Positions 17,298-25,456 of a stretch of 64,000 nucleotides of DNA are shown here, in pieces. Position numbers and translations under genes: made by a program. Below the pieces are notes generated by a model. The model worked only from the letters and a program-made list of their open reading frames with translations, did not search any database and had not been told where the DNA came from. Every line of letters starts with the position of its first letter. Position 1 is the stretch's first letter. The DNA comes from Pseudomonadota bacterium (GTDB lineage: Bacteria; Desulfobacterota; Desulfarculia; Desulfarculales; Desulfarculaceae), in the NCBI GenBank assembly GCA_018819925.1, contig JAHJPG010000006.1, forward strand, positions 1-64,000. The letters are read 5' to 3'.

Positions 17298-18455
17298 CTA
17301 GCCCTTCAGCAGTTCACGGGCGATGACGTTGCGCTGAATCTCGCTGGTGCCCTCGTAGATGCGGGTGAGGCGCAGGTCGCGGTAGAAGCGCTCCACCGGG
17401 AAGTCCTTCATGTAGCCCATGCCGCCGTGAATCTGCACGGCCATGTCCGCCACGCGGTTGGCCATTTCGGTGCAGAACAGCTTGACCATGGAGGCTTCCT
17501 TGATAACCGCGGTGCCCCGCTTGTCGCGCAGCCAGGCGGCGTGGTGCAGCATCTGGCGGCCGGCGTATATCTGGGTGGCCATGTCCGCCAGCATGATCTG
17601 CACCGCCTGGAACTCGCAGATGGGCTTGCCGAACTGCACCCGCTGCTTGGCGTAGTCCAGGGAAAGCTCCAGCAGCTTCTGGGCCGAGCCCACCGCCGAG
17701 GCGCCCATGGTCAGGCGGCCCTTGTCCAGGGTCTTCATGGCCGTTCTGAAACCCAGGCCAAGGTTGGCGTCGCCGCCGATGATGCGGTCGCGGGGAATCT
17801 CGCAGTTGTCGAAGATGAGTTCGCAGGTATGGGAGCCGCGCATGCCCATCTTGCGTTCAATGGTGCCCACGAAGAAGCCGGGGTCGGTCTTTTCCACCAG
17901 GAACGCGGTGATGCCGCCCTTGGCCCGCTTGCTCTTGTCGGTGACCGCGAAGACGGTGGACACATCGGCGATGTCGCCATTGGTGATGAAGTGCTTGCGG
18001 CCGTTGAGCACCCACTTGTCGCCCTTGAGTTCGGCGGTGGTCTGGACGTTGGCCGCGTCGGAGCCGGCTTCCGGCTCGGTGAGGGCGAACACCCCGATCC
18101 ACTCGCCGGAAGCCAGCTTGGGAAGGTATTTTTCCTTCTGCTCGGTGGTGCCGTCGATGACTATGCCCTGGGACCCGATGCCGTTGTTGGTGCCGATGCG
18201 GGTGCGGAAGCAGGCGTTGACCGCGGAAAGCTCCTCGTAGACCAGGCACTCGCCCAAGGTTCCGATTCCCAATCCATCGTATTCCTCGGGAATTGAAAGG
18301 CCGAACAGGCCCAACTCCCGCATGGTCTGCACCACTTCCTCGGGAATGCGGTCCTCGTCCTCAACCTGCTGGCTGATGGGCTCCAGATCTTTTTTGACGA
18401 AACGCCGAACGGTGTCGGTCATCAGACGTAGATTTTCGGGTATTTCAAAGTCCAC
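17298..18455 (-). CDS. Acyl-CoA dehydrogenase (first gene of the 2-hydroxyacid train)
   Basis: A 385-residue FAD acyl-CoA dehydrogenase of the short/medium-chain type. Family landmarks are FALTEPEAGSDAAN, the KHFITNGDIADV segment, and the C-terminal RIYEGTSEIQRNVIAREL containing the catalytic-base glutamate position. It makes a 2-enoyl-CoA and passes electrons to ETF (encoded at 24425-26217). The start is a GTG at 18455 with a GAGGAG site. It is the promoter-proximal gene, about 80 bases below the sigma-54 promoter's expected start point. Confidence 0.93.
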   Translation of the reverse strand: MDFEIPENLRLMTDTVRRFVKKDLEPISQQVEDEDRIPEEVVQTMRELGLFGLSIPEEYDGLGIGTLGECLVYEELSAVNACFRTRIGTNNGIGSQGIVIDGTTEQKEKYLPKLASGEWIGVFALTEPEAGSDAANVQTTAELKGDKWVLNGRKHFITNGDIADVSTVFAVTDKSKRAKGGITAFLVEKTDPGFFVGTIERKMGMRGSHTCELIFDNCEIPRDRIIGGDANLGLGFRTAMKTLDKGRLTMGASAVGSAQKLLELSLDYAKQRVQFGKPICEFQAVQIMLADMATQIYAGRQMLHHAAWLRDKRGTAVIKEASMVKLFCTEMANRVADMAVQIHGGMGYMKDFPVERFYRDLRLTRIYEGTSEIQRNVIARELLKG

Positions 18456-18803
18456 TTGAAAACTCCTCTAAGATCGCGAGGCCGGTGTCGTTAACCTCGG
18501 TTGGTTGATAACTGGCGGAATACACAGTTGTTCGGTCTTTGTTTCTAGCAACCGCCGTGCCACGAGAGGCGCGCTTGGAAAAGCAACTGTAATGCCTGGA
18601 TATGCTTATCTAATAATTGGTTCGCGATAGATATGCGGGCGGAAGATGGAAAGGCTCGAAAGGCCATGTGTATAAGAAAAAATACACCAAAAATCGTAAT
18701 AATAACGAGATTATATATCTAAATTCCAATGGTTAGCTTTAAAAGGGCATCAATGGGGCAATCGGTGTAGTAAAAATACTACTAGTAGAAGAAAGAATAC
18801 ACT
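18456..18803. other. Intergenic control region between the sigma-54 activator and the acyl-CoA dehydrogenase train
   Basis: This 348-base stretch has no gene and is visibly AT-richer than its surroundings. It holds the sigma-54 promoter (18547-18562) and two inverted repeats. One is GTGTAT-N8-ATACAC at 18668-18687; the other is GTAGTA-N4-TACTAC at 18767-18782. A 12-base direct repeat, GAAAAAATACAC (18676-18687) and GAAAGAATACAC (18791-18802), differs at one base. The repeats lie roughly 130-265 bases upstream of the expected start, where enhancer sites of sigma-54 activators usually sit. Activator binding is inferred. Confidence 0.6.
18547..18562 (-). promoter_or_regulatory. Sigma-54 (-24/-12) promoter of the 2-hydroxyacid train
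   Basis: Read on the minus strand the site is TGGCACG-N4-TTGCT, an exact match to the RpoN consensus TGGCACG-N4-TTGCW. The GG is at 18561-18560 and the GC at 18549-18548. Transcription should start near 18536, leaving a leader of about 80 bases before the acyl-CoA dehydrogenase. The gene just upstream encodes a sigma-54 activator, which makes the call strong. Confidence 0.85.
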
Positions 18804-20189
18804 TTACTCCAGGCCATGTTTTTTAATCTTCTGATGCACCCCGGTGCGGTGGATGCCCAACAGCTCGGCGGCCAGGGTGCGGTTGCCGCCGGTGAATTTA
18901 AGGGCCTGTTCTATGGCGCGTTTCTCCGCTTCGGCCTTGGCCAGCTTCAGGGTGGGTGGGGGGCCCTCTTCCAGAGGCTCCTGGGTGAAGTTATCCAAAA
19001 AGTCCGGGGGCAGGTGCTCCACCTGCAAGGTGTCGCCGCCGGCCACCGCAGCCGCCCGCTCCAAGGCGTTTTTCAGCTCGCGCACGTTGCCAGGCCAGTC
19101 ATAGGCCGCGAGACGCTGCATGGCCTCGGGGGATATCCTGGCCGGCAGGCTGCGTTTGCCGGTGCGCAGGCCGGAAAGGATGTGGTAGGCCAGGCGGGGT
19201 ATGTCCAGGCGTATTTCCCTGAGCGCCGGGGTGTGCAAATGGAAGATGTTGAGCCGATAGTACAAATCCTGGCGGAAGGCGCCGGCCTTCATCATGGCCT
19301 TCAAGTCCCGGTTGGTGGCCGCGATCACCCGGAAGCTCAACTTCAAGGGCTTGGTGGCCCCCAGGCGCTCCACTTCCTGCTCTTGGATGACCCTGAGCAG
19401 CTTGACCTGCATCACCAGGGGCATCTCGCCGATTTCGTCCAGGAAGATGGTGCCCCCGTCGGCCAGCTCGAACTTGCCCGGCTTGCCTTTTTGGCTGGCG
19501 CCGGTGAAGGCCCCGGCCTGGTAGCCGAACAATTCCGACTCGAACAACTCCTGGGGGATGGCCCCGCAGTTGACCTTGACAAAGGGCTTGTCATGACGGG
19601 CGCTCATGCGGTGCACCGAGTGGGCGATCAAGTCCTTGCCCGTGCCGGTTTCGCCGGTGATCAGAAGGCTCAGGTCAGACTGGGCGGCCTGGGTGGCCAC
19701 CAGCTTGGCGTCCTGGATGGGAGGCGACTCTCCCACCACCAGTTGGAGGTTGTAGCGGCTGGAATACAGGTTTTGCAGCTCCTTTTCGTAGTACGTCAGC
19801 CGCTCCTCCAAGACCTCGGTCTGGCGCACCAACTCCTTGAGCCGGTCCGTGTGCCAAAAGACCAGCTTGGCGAAAGCCCCCATGATGTTGCCTTGGGAGT
19901 CGCGCAAGGGAATGCGGGCGATGATGCGCTCCTTGCCCTTCATGCGCAGCACGGACCCCACCTCGGCGTGGCCGGATTTTATAACGTCGGGCAGGCGGCT
20001 TTCCGGGTTCAGCTTCAGGATGTGGCTGCCCACTATCTCCTGGTCGTCCACCTGGTAGAACTCGGCGGCGGAGCGGCTGACGTAGCGGACTATTCCATCC
20101 TTGTCCACCAGGATGAGGGACTCGTAGGGCGACTCTAACAAGGCGCGGAGAAGGTCGCGGGGGATGGGATTTTTCGCCAGTTTAGCCAT
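18804..20189 (-). CDS. Sigma-54-dependent transcriptional activator with PAS sensor domain
   Basis: A 461-residue activator. The N-terminal PAS domain (about 15-115) probably senses a small ligand. A short coiled coil follows (about 118-145). The AAA+ domain has Walker A GETGTGKD (179-186), the sigma-54-contacting loop GAFTGA (226-231) and Walker B TIFLDEIGEMP (247-257). The C-terminus is a Fis-type helix-turn-helix (LAAELLGIHRTGVHQKIKK, about 437-457). There is no response-regulator receiver domain. It most likely activates the promoter at 18547-18562 in response to an acyl or hydroxyacid signal. Confidence 0.93.
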   Translation of the reverse strand: MAKLAKNPIPRDLLRALLESPYESLILVDKDGIVRYVSRSAAEFYQVDDQEIVGSHILKLNPESRLPDVIKSGHAEVGSVLRMKGKERIIARIPLRDSQGNIMGAFAKLVFWHTDRLKELVRQTEVLEERLTYYEKELQNLYSSRYNLQLVVGESPPIQDAKLVATQAAQSDLSLLITGETGTGKDLIAHSVHRMSARHDKPFVKVNCGAIPQELFESELFGYQAGAFTGASQKGKPGKFELADGGTIFLDEIGEMPLVMQVKLLRVIQEQEVERLGATKPLKLSFRVIAATNRDLKAMMKAGAFRQDLYYRLNIFHLHTPALREIRLDIPRLAYHILSGLRTGKRSLPARISPEAMQRLAAYDWPGNVRELKNALERAAAVAGGDTLQVEHLPPDFLDNFTQEPLEEGPPPTLKLAKAEAEKRAIEQALKFTGGNRTLAAELLGIHRTGVHQKIKKHGLE

Positions 20190-20273
20190 TCACTTCGCCT
20201 GGGCGTTTTCAGCGGTTAATGGTTGGATTTTATCAGACCGGCACCCCGCCGGGAGCAGCAAGGATGCCGCGCC

Positions 20274-21398
20274 TTATTGCTCGGCCCGCTTACGCTCGAA
20301 CACGCAGCTCATGGAGCGCCCCTGCATGATCTCCTCGAGGCATTTGTTGCAGGAGACGCAGCGGGCCCGCTCTGTTTGTCCGTTGTGCCAGCGGGCGGGA
20401 AGGCCGGGCTCACTTATCAAGGGGCGGCTGATCGCCACCAGGTCGGCCTCGCCGCGGGCCAGGATGTCCTCGGCCATCTCCGGGGTGCGCACCCCGCCCA
20501 CCGCGGCCACCGGGATGTTGACCCGCCGCTTCACCTCGGCGGCCCAGGAGCGGAAATAAGCCTCGCCCCCCGGACGGTTCACCTTGGTGCGGTACTCGCT
20601 CTGCTCATAGTTTTCGCCCCTCAGACCCTGGCTTATCTCCAGGCAGTCGTATCCCGCCTGGGCCAACAGTTCAGCCGCCCGCAGGCCTTCCTCCAGGGTC
20701 AGCCCCCCCTCAAAGCCGTCGGCCAGGCCCAGCTTGACCATAACCGGATAATCCGGCCCCACCTGGGCGCGAATGGCGGCCAGCACCTCCAGGTGAAGGC
20801 GCAGGCGGTTGGCCAGGCTGCCGCCCCATTCATCCTGGCGGCGGTTGGTTTGGGGCGAGAGGAACTGAGAGAACAAATAGGCGTGGGCTGCATGCACCTG
20901 CACCGCGTCGAAACCCGCTTCCCGGGCCCGGCCGGCCGCCTCTCCGAAGGAGGCCACCACCCGGGCGATCTCCTCCGGGCTCATGGCTTGATTGTCCAGG
21001 GTGAAGTAGGGATCGTCCTGGGGACGCGAGGGGCCCAGGGCCGGGCCCCCTCCCCGCCAGGAGTGCATGCGCGCCGCTTCGCGGCCGGCATGAAAAAGCT
21101 GCACCGCCACCTTGCCCCCCTGGCCGTGGACCTCCCGGGCCAAGTTGGCCATGCCGGGGATGTCGCTTTGCCGGCTCAGGGAGTTCTGCTTGGGCGCCAT
21201 GCGGCCCTGTTCGCATACGATGGTTACGCCGGTGACGATCAGGCCCACCCCGCCCGCGGCCAGATCGCGGTATATGCCCAGCTCCTTGGCAGAAACACCG
21301 CCGTCTTTCAGCCCGGCCTGCTCGTAGGTGGCCGAGCGCATCAGGCGGTTGGCCAGGCTAAGGCCCTTGATATTCAGGGGAGTGAATAATAAGCCCAT
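20274..21398 (-). CDS. Old yellow enzyme family flavin oxidoreductase with [4Fe-4S] motif
   Basis: A 374-residue FMN TIM-barrel protein of the NADH:flavin oxidoreductase/OYE family. It begins LFTPLNIKGLSLANRLMRS, as do the N-terminal halves of 2,4-dienoyl-CoA reductase and trimethylamine dehydrogenase. Near the end a cysteine group C347-x2-C350-x2-C353-x11-C365 resembles the [4Fe-4S] ligand set of those enzymes. The protein stops soon after, so the FAD/NAD(P) domains are missing. Its gene follows the acyl-CoA synthetase by 3 bases in the etf unit. It may reduce an enoyl or dienoyl-CoA or exchange electrons with ETF; this is inferred. Confidence 0.85.
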   Translation of the reverse strand: MGLLFTPLNIKGLSLANRLMRSATYEQAGLKDGGVSAKELGIYRDLAAGGVGLIVTGVTIVCEQGRMAPKQNSLSRQSDIPGMANLAREVHGQGGKVAVQLFHAGREAARMHSWRGGGPALGPSRPQDDPYFTLDNQAMSPEEIARVVASFGEAAGRAREAGFDAVQVHAAHAYLFSQFLSPQTNRRQDEWGGSLANRLRLHLEVLAAIRAQVGPDYPVMVKLGLADGFEGGLTLEEGLRAAELLAQAGYDCLEISQGLRGENYEQSEYRTKVNRPGGEAYFRSWAAEVKRRVNIPVAAVGGVRTPEMAEDILARGEADLVAISRPLISEPGLPARWHNGQTERARCVSCNKCLEEIMQGRSMSCVFERKRAEQ

Positions 21399-21401
21399 GG
21401 C

Positions 21402-23462
21402 TCAGGCCTCCCATATGATATTGGCGTCCAGGGCCAGGGGCTCGCCCTTGCACACGGCCACCGGGTTCAGGTCCACCTGGGATATTGCCGGGTGGGAGGC
21501 CCCCAAGTCACCCAGGCGGCAGATCAACTCGGCCAGGGCATCGCGGTTCAAGGGCGTCTCGCCTCTGAAACCGGCGAAGCGCCGCGCCATGCGCAACCGC
21601 TCCAGCATGGCCATGGCCCGGGGCGGGTCCAGGGGGGCCAACTCAAAGGCCACGTCCGGCTCCAACTCGGCGGTAACCCCGCCCATGCCCAGCATGACGC
21701 AGGGGCCGAACTGGGCGTCTTTGAGATAGCCGACGATCAGTTCGTAGTCAGGCCGATGCTGGGCCTGGAGCACCAGCGCGCCGCGACCGTCCATGGCGGC
21801 TTGCAGGCGCTTAAACGCCTCCTCCAGTTTTGTGGGGCTGTCCAGGTTCAGGCACACCAGACCTTTTTCGCTCTTGTGAACCTCGCCGGGCAACAGGCCC
21901 TTGAGCACCACCGGCCAGCCCAGTTTTTCCGCCGCCGCTTGAGCCTGGTCCAGGTCTGCGGCCAGCGCCTCGGCCACGGTGGGCAGGCCCCAAGACCGCA
22001 GCAGACGCTTGGCCTGGTATTCGTCCCACACCCCTTGGGTGGGGGGCAGATCCGGGGGCAGGGGCCGGCCCGAAGGCTGGGGACGGGGGGCCGCCCCGGC
22101 GCGGGGCCGCCAGCGGCTGGCCGCGGCCAGGCAATCCACGGCGGAGGCCAGTTCGCCAAACACCGGAATACCCAGGGCCTGAGCCTGAATCTCGAACTCT
22201 TTCACCGGCTGGTCCAGGCCCAGCCCCCAAACAACCATGCTTTTGCCCTGGCCGGCCAGTATGCGTTGATAGCCGGCCAGGTCTATTTGGTCCTGGGTTC
22301 CGCCCAGGAAGACATGGATCAACACCATGTCCACTCCCGGGTCCCGGGACACCGCCTTGACCGCGTGTTCCAGAGTGGGGCCCGGACCGTGCAACTCCAT
22401 GGCCGGCCACAGGTCCACGGGGTTGCCCGGCTGCATCCAGGCGGGAAACACCTTTGTCAACTCGGCCAAGGTTTCGGGGGCCAGTTCGGCCAAGGGTATG
22501 CCGTTGTCTTCCAAAAGGTCGCAGGAGAGGATGCCCGCCCCGCCGCTGAAGGTGAGCACCGCCACCCGGGCCCCGGCCGGGGCGTCCGGCAACAGAGACA
22601 AGGCCCGGCCCCGGTCCACCAGTTGGTGGAAATCGCGGGCGGTTCCCACTCCCACCGCCTGCAAAAGGCCCTGGGTTAGCCGGGCGTCGCCGGCCAGGCT
22701 GGCGGTGTGGCTCAGGGCCGCTTTGGCCCCGGAGGCGCTGCGTCCGGACTTGAGCACCACCAGGGGCTTGGTCGCCCCCTCGGCCAGCTCCATGAAGCGC
22801 CGCCCCCGGGGCATGGACTCCAGGTATAGGGCCACTCCCTTGGTGGTGTCGTCGCCCAGCAAATATTCCAGCACATCGCACTCGTCCACGTCGCACTTGT
22901 TGCCGATGGAGCAGGCCTTGTTCACCGCGATTCCCTGCCGGGTGGCCAGGTCGGCCAAAAAGCCGGCCGAGAGCATGCCGCTCTGCACCACCAGGGAAAG
23001 GGTCCCGTGGGGCGGCAAAAAGTCGGTGATGTTGGAGCTCATGAAGGTGAAGAACTTGTGCCCCGGCACGTCTACCAGGCCCATGCAGTTGGGCCCCCAC
23101 AGGCGCATGCCGGCCTGGCGGGCGATCTCCACGCACTGGGCCTGAAGCCGCCGCCCGTCCTCGCCGGTTTCGGCGAAGCCCGCGCTCTGGATCATCACCC
23201 CGCGCACCCCCTTGGCCGCGCACTCCTCGAGAATCTGGGGGGTGAAGCGGGCGGGCACCAAAAGGATGGCCATTTCCACCGGGTGGGGTATGGCCGATAC
23301 GCTGGGGTAGCAGGTCAGCCCCTCCAACTGCTGGTGCTTGGGGTTGACCGGGTACACCGCGACATCCCGGCTGCACGCCGCGTTTATCAGCAGGCTCTTG
23401 CCGGTGCGTTTGGGGCTGGCGCCCACCACGGCGATTGAGGAAGGGTTGAAGAAAAAATTCAT
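21402..23462 (-). CDS. ADP-forming acyl-CoA synthetase (acetate-CoA ligase family, fused alpha-beta)
   Basis: A 686-residue NDP-forming acyl-CoA synthetase. The N-terminal CoA-binding domain starts FFFNPSSIAVVGASPKRTGK. The succinyl-CoA-synthetase-like middle part carries the phospho-histidine motif ALSHTASLAGD (H252). The C-terminal ATP-grasp domain (about 480-686) includes GWPVVLKGLLPGEVHKSE. It reversibly converts acyl-CoA plus ADP and phosphate to acid and ATP, so it can conserve energy from acyl-CoA or activate acids. The ATG at 23462 is preferred to the in-frame TTG at 23468. It lies between the enoyl-CoA hydratase and OYE genes. Confidence 0.9.
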   Translation of the reverse strand: MNFFFNPSSIAVVGASPKRTGKSLLINAACSRDVAVYPVNPKHQQLEGLTCYPSVSAIPHPVEMAILLVPARFTPQILEECAAKGVRGVMIQSAGFAETGEDGRRLQAQCVEIARQAGMRLWGPNCMGLVDVPGHKFFTFMSSNITDFLPPHGTLSLVVQSGMLSAGFLADLATRQGIAVNKACSIGNKCDVDECDVLEYLLGDDTTKGVALYLESMPRGRRFMELAEGATKPLVVLKSGRSASGAKAALSHTASLAGDARLTQGLLQAVGVGTARDFHQLVDRGRALSLLPDAPAGARVAVLTFSGGAGILSCDLLEDNGIPLAELAPETLAELTKVFPAWMQPGNPVDLWPAMELHGPGPTLEHAVKAVSRDPGVDMVLIHVFLGGTQDQIDLAGYQRILAGQGKSMVVWGLGLDQPVKEFEIQAQALGIPVFGELASAVDCLAAASRWRPRAGAAPRPQPSGRPLPPDLPPTQGVWDEYQAKRLLRSWGLPTVAEALAADLDQAQAAAEKLGWPVVLKGLLPGEVHKSEKGLVCLNLDSPTKLEEAFKRLQAAMDGRGALVLQAQHRPDYELIVGYLKDAQFGPCVMLGMGGVTAELEPDVAFELAPLDPPRAMAMLERLRMARRFAGFRGETPLNRDALAELICRLGDLGASHPAISQVDLNPVAVCKGEPLALDANIIWEA

Positions 23463-23507
23463 TGCCAAGCCCCTATGCTGCTGATGAAGTATGCATGCCG
23501 TCCGCCG

Positions 23508-24278
23508 CTACTTGGCCTGGAACTTGGGCGGCCGTTTCTCGGCAAAGGCCCGCCGGCCCTCTTCGTAGTCCTCGGTGTCGTAAAGGGGAAGACCCAGGGC
23601 GTTCTCGCACCACAGGGCCTCTTCCATGGACATGCCCTCGGTGCGGCGCATGCTTTTTTTGATGGCCTGCACCGCCAGGGGAGCGCATTGGCAGATGTCC
23701 CCGGCCATGGCCAGGGCTGCGTCCAGCACCTCCTCCGGCAAAACCACCCGGTTAACCAGGCCCATGGCCAGGGCCCGCTGGGCGTCGATGGGCTTGCCGG
23801 TGAACATCATCTCTGCGGCCCAGGCGCTGCCCACCAGGCGCGGCAGACGCACCGTGCCCCCCAAGCGGGGCAGGATGCCCAAGCGGGCCTCGGGAAAGGC
23901 GAAGCGGGCCTTTTCCGAGGCGATGCGTAGGTCGCAGGCCAGGGCCAACTCCATGCCGCCGCCCATGGCCACCCCGTTGATGGCCGCGATCAGGGGCTTT
24001 TCCAACTCCATGCCCCGCAAGGGGGTGGTGGGCAAAAGCCAGGGCTTCTGGCGGCACTCCTTCACGAAAGGCAGCCAGGTCTTGACGTCGGCCCCGGCGC
24101 AAAAAGCCTTTTCGCCAGCCCCGGTGACCACCCCCACCCACAACTCGGGGTCCTGGGCAAAGTCCTCGAAGGCCTGGTGCAACTGTTTGAACAACTCCGG
24201 GCTCAGAGCGTTCATGGCCTCGGGGCGGTTCAGGGTGAACAGAGCTATGTGCTCTCTTTTTTCATATAGCAGTTCCAT
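23508..24278 (-). CDS. Enoyl-CoA hydratase/isomerase (second copy)
   Basis: A 256-residue crotonase-family enzyme. The oxyanion-hole region is KAFCAGADVKTW, and the second is GVAMGGGMELALACD with the catalytic glutamate; FPEARLGILPRLGGTVRLPR provides the second glutamate position. The ATG at 24278 is chosen because AAGGA lies 9 bases upstream; the TTG at 24287 has no room for a site. It belongs to the etf/ligase/OYE unit, separated from etfA by 146 bases. It would hydrate an enoyl-CoA, but isomerase or other crotonase reactions are possible. Confidence 0.9.
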   Translation of the reverse strand: MELLYEKREHIALFTLNRPEAMNALSPELFKQLHQAFEDFAQDPELWVGVVTGAGEKAFCAGADVKTWLPFVKECRQKPWLLPTTPLRGMELEKPLIAAINGVAMGGGMELALACDLRIASEKARFAFPEARLGILPRLGGTVRLPRLVGSAWAAEMMFTGKPIDAQRALAMGLVNRVVLPEEVLDAALAMAGDICQCAPLAVQAIKKSMRRTEGMSMEEALWCENALGLPLYDTEDYEEGRRAFAEKRPPKFQAK

Positions 24279-24424
24279 ACTCGACAATCCTTTTCCTGGG
24301 TCCCTCGCCGCTTCCGCGCGTAATTTGGAAGGATCCGGCCCGGCGCACTACCAGCGGAGCGCTAAACATAATCAGAATAAATCGTCTTGGCTGGTATACG
24401 GCATTTAGGATTCCCAGGCAACGG

Positions 24425-25456
24425 TCATCCAGGCCGGCCCGGCAAGTCGCCTTGGAGCGAGGCCGGGTCACTGTAGCCGCTGGCCTGTTCCAGCAAGGCC
24501 GGAATCAAGACCGTCAGGTCCTCCACGATGCACACGTCTGCCAGGTTGAAGATGGCCGCCTGGGGGTCGTTGGAGATGGCCACGATGAACCCCGATCCCT
24601 GCATGCCCACCGTGTGCTGGCGGGCTCCGGAGATGCCGCAGGCGATGTACAAAGAAGGGGAAACCGTGGCTCCGGTGAGGCCCACCTGATGCCCGTAGCC
24701 CAGCCAGCCCAGGTCGCACACCGGCCGGGAGCCGGCCAGGGCCGCCGAAGAAAACAGACCGGCCAGGCGGCGCAGCAACTCCAGGTTTTCCGCCTGGCCC
24801 ACGCCCCGCCCGGCGGCCACCACCACCTTGGCCCGGCCCAGTCCCGCGTCGGTCCCGGCGCCGTCCACAACTTCCAGCAACTGTGAACGGCAGGGCGGGG
24901 CGGGCAAGCGCACCACCTCCACCTCGCCGTGGCCTGCCTCGCCGGGTGGCGCGGCCGGGAAGGTCCCCGGCTGCACGGTGAGCACCAGGGGCCAGGCGGT
25001 GGGGGCCAATTCTTCCCTCACCTTGCCGTAGTGGGCCGTCCGTGAAAAACGCGGGCCCTCCGGTCCGGCGCTCAGTCCTTCCACGCCGGGAAGGTAGGCG
25101 GCCTCCAGGCGGGCAGCCAAGCCAGGGGCCCAGTCCAAGCCCGAGGTGGAGTGCGCCCCCACCACTGCCTGAGCCCGCCAGGCGGGCAGCAACTGGGCCA
25201 GAGCCAAGCGCTGGGCCTCGCCGTGGAAGGCGGCCATGCCCTCCACCTCCACGGCCCAGACCTTGACGCCAGTGCGTTGGGCGATTTCTCCGGCCAGTGG
25301 CTCTACGCCTTGGCCCAGCACCGCAGCCGCCACCTCCAGCCCTAGGACCCGGGCCATTTGGCCGGCGCAGGCCATAAGCTCCCAGTTCACCGGGGACAGG
25401 CGGCCCTGGGAATGCTCGGCCACCACCACCACCCGGCTTTTGGCCCCCGCGCTCAC
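24425..25456 (-). CDS. etfA: Electron transfer flavoprotein, alpha subunit
   Basis: A 343-residue ETF alpha subunit. The C-terminal FAD domain is clear from AAGRGVGQAENLELLRRLA, then GLTGATVSPSLYIACGISGA, RQHTVGMQGSGFIVAISND and an ISNDPQAAIFNLADVCIVED stretch. ETF accepts electrons from acyl-CoA dehydrogenases and passes them to a quinone reductase or, in bifurcating forms, splits them. The GTG at 25456 overlaps the etfB TGA (GTGA). No bifurcation-specific assignment can be made from the sequence alone. Confidence 0.93.
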   Translation of the reverse strand: MSAGAKSRVVVVAEHSQGRLSPVNWELMACAGQMARVLGLEVAAAVLGQGVEPLAGEIAQRTGVKVWAVEVEGMAAFHGEAQRLALAQLLPAWRAQAVVGAHSTSGLDWAPGLAARLEAAYLPGVEGLSAGPEGPRFSRTAHYGKVREELAPTAWPLVLTVQPGTFPAAPPGEAGHGEVEVVRLPAPPCRSQLLEVVDGAGTDAGLGRAKVVVAAGRGVGQAENLELLRRLAGLFSSAALAGSRPVCDLGWLGYGHQVGLTGATVSPSLYIACGISGARQHTVGMQGSGFIVAISNDPQAAIFNLADVCIVEDLTVLIPALLEQASGYSDPASLQGDLPGRPG

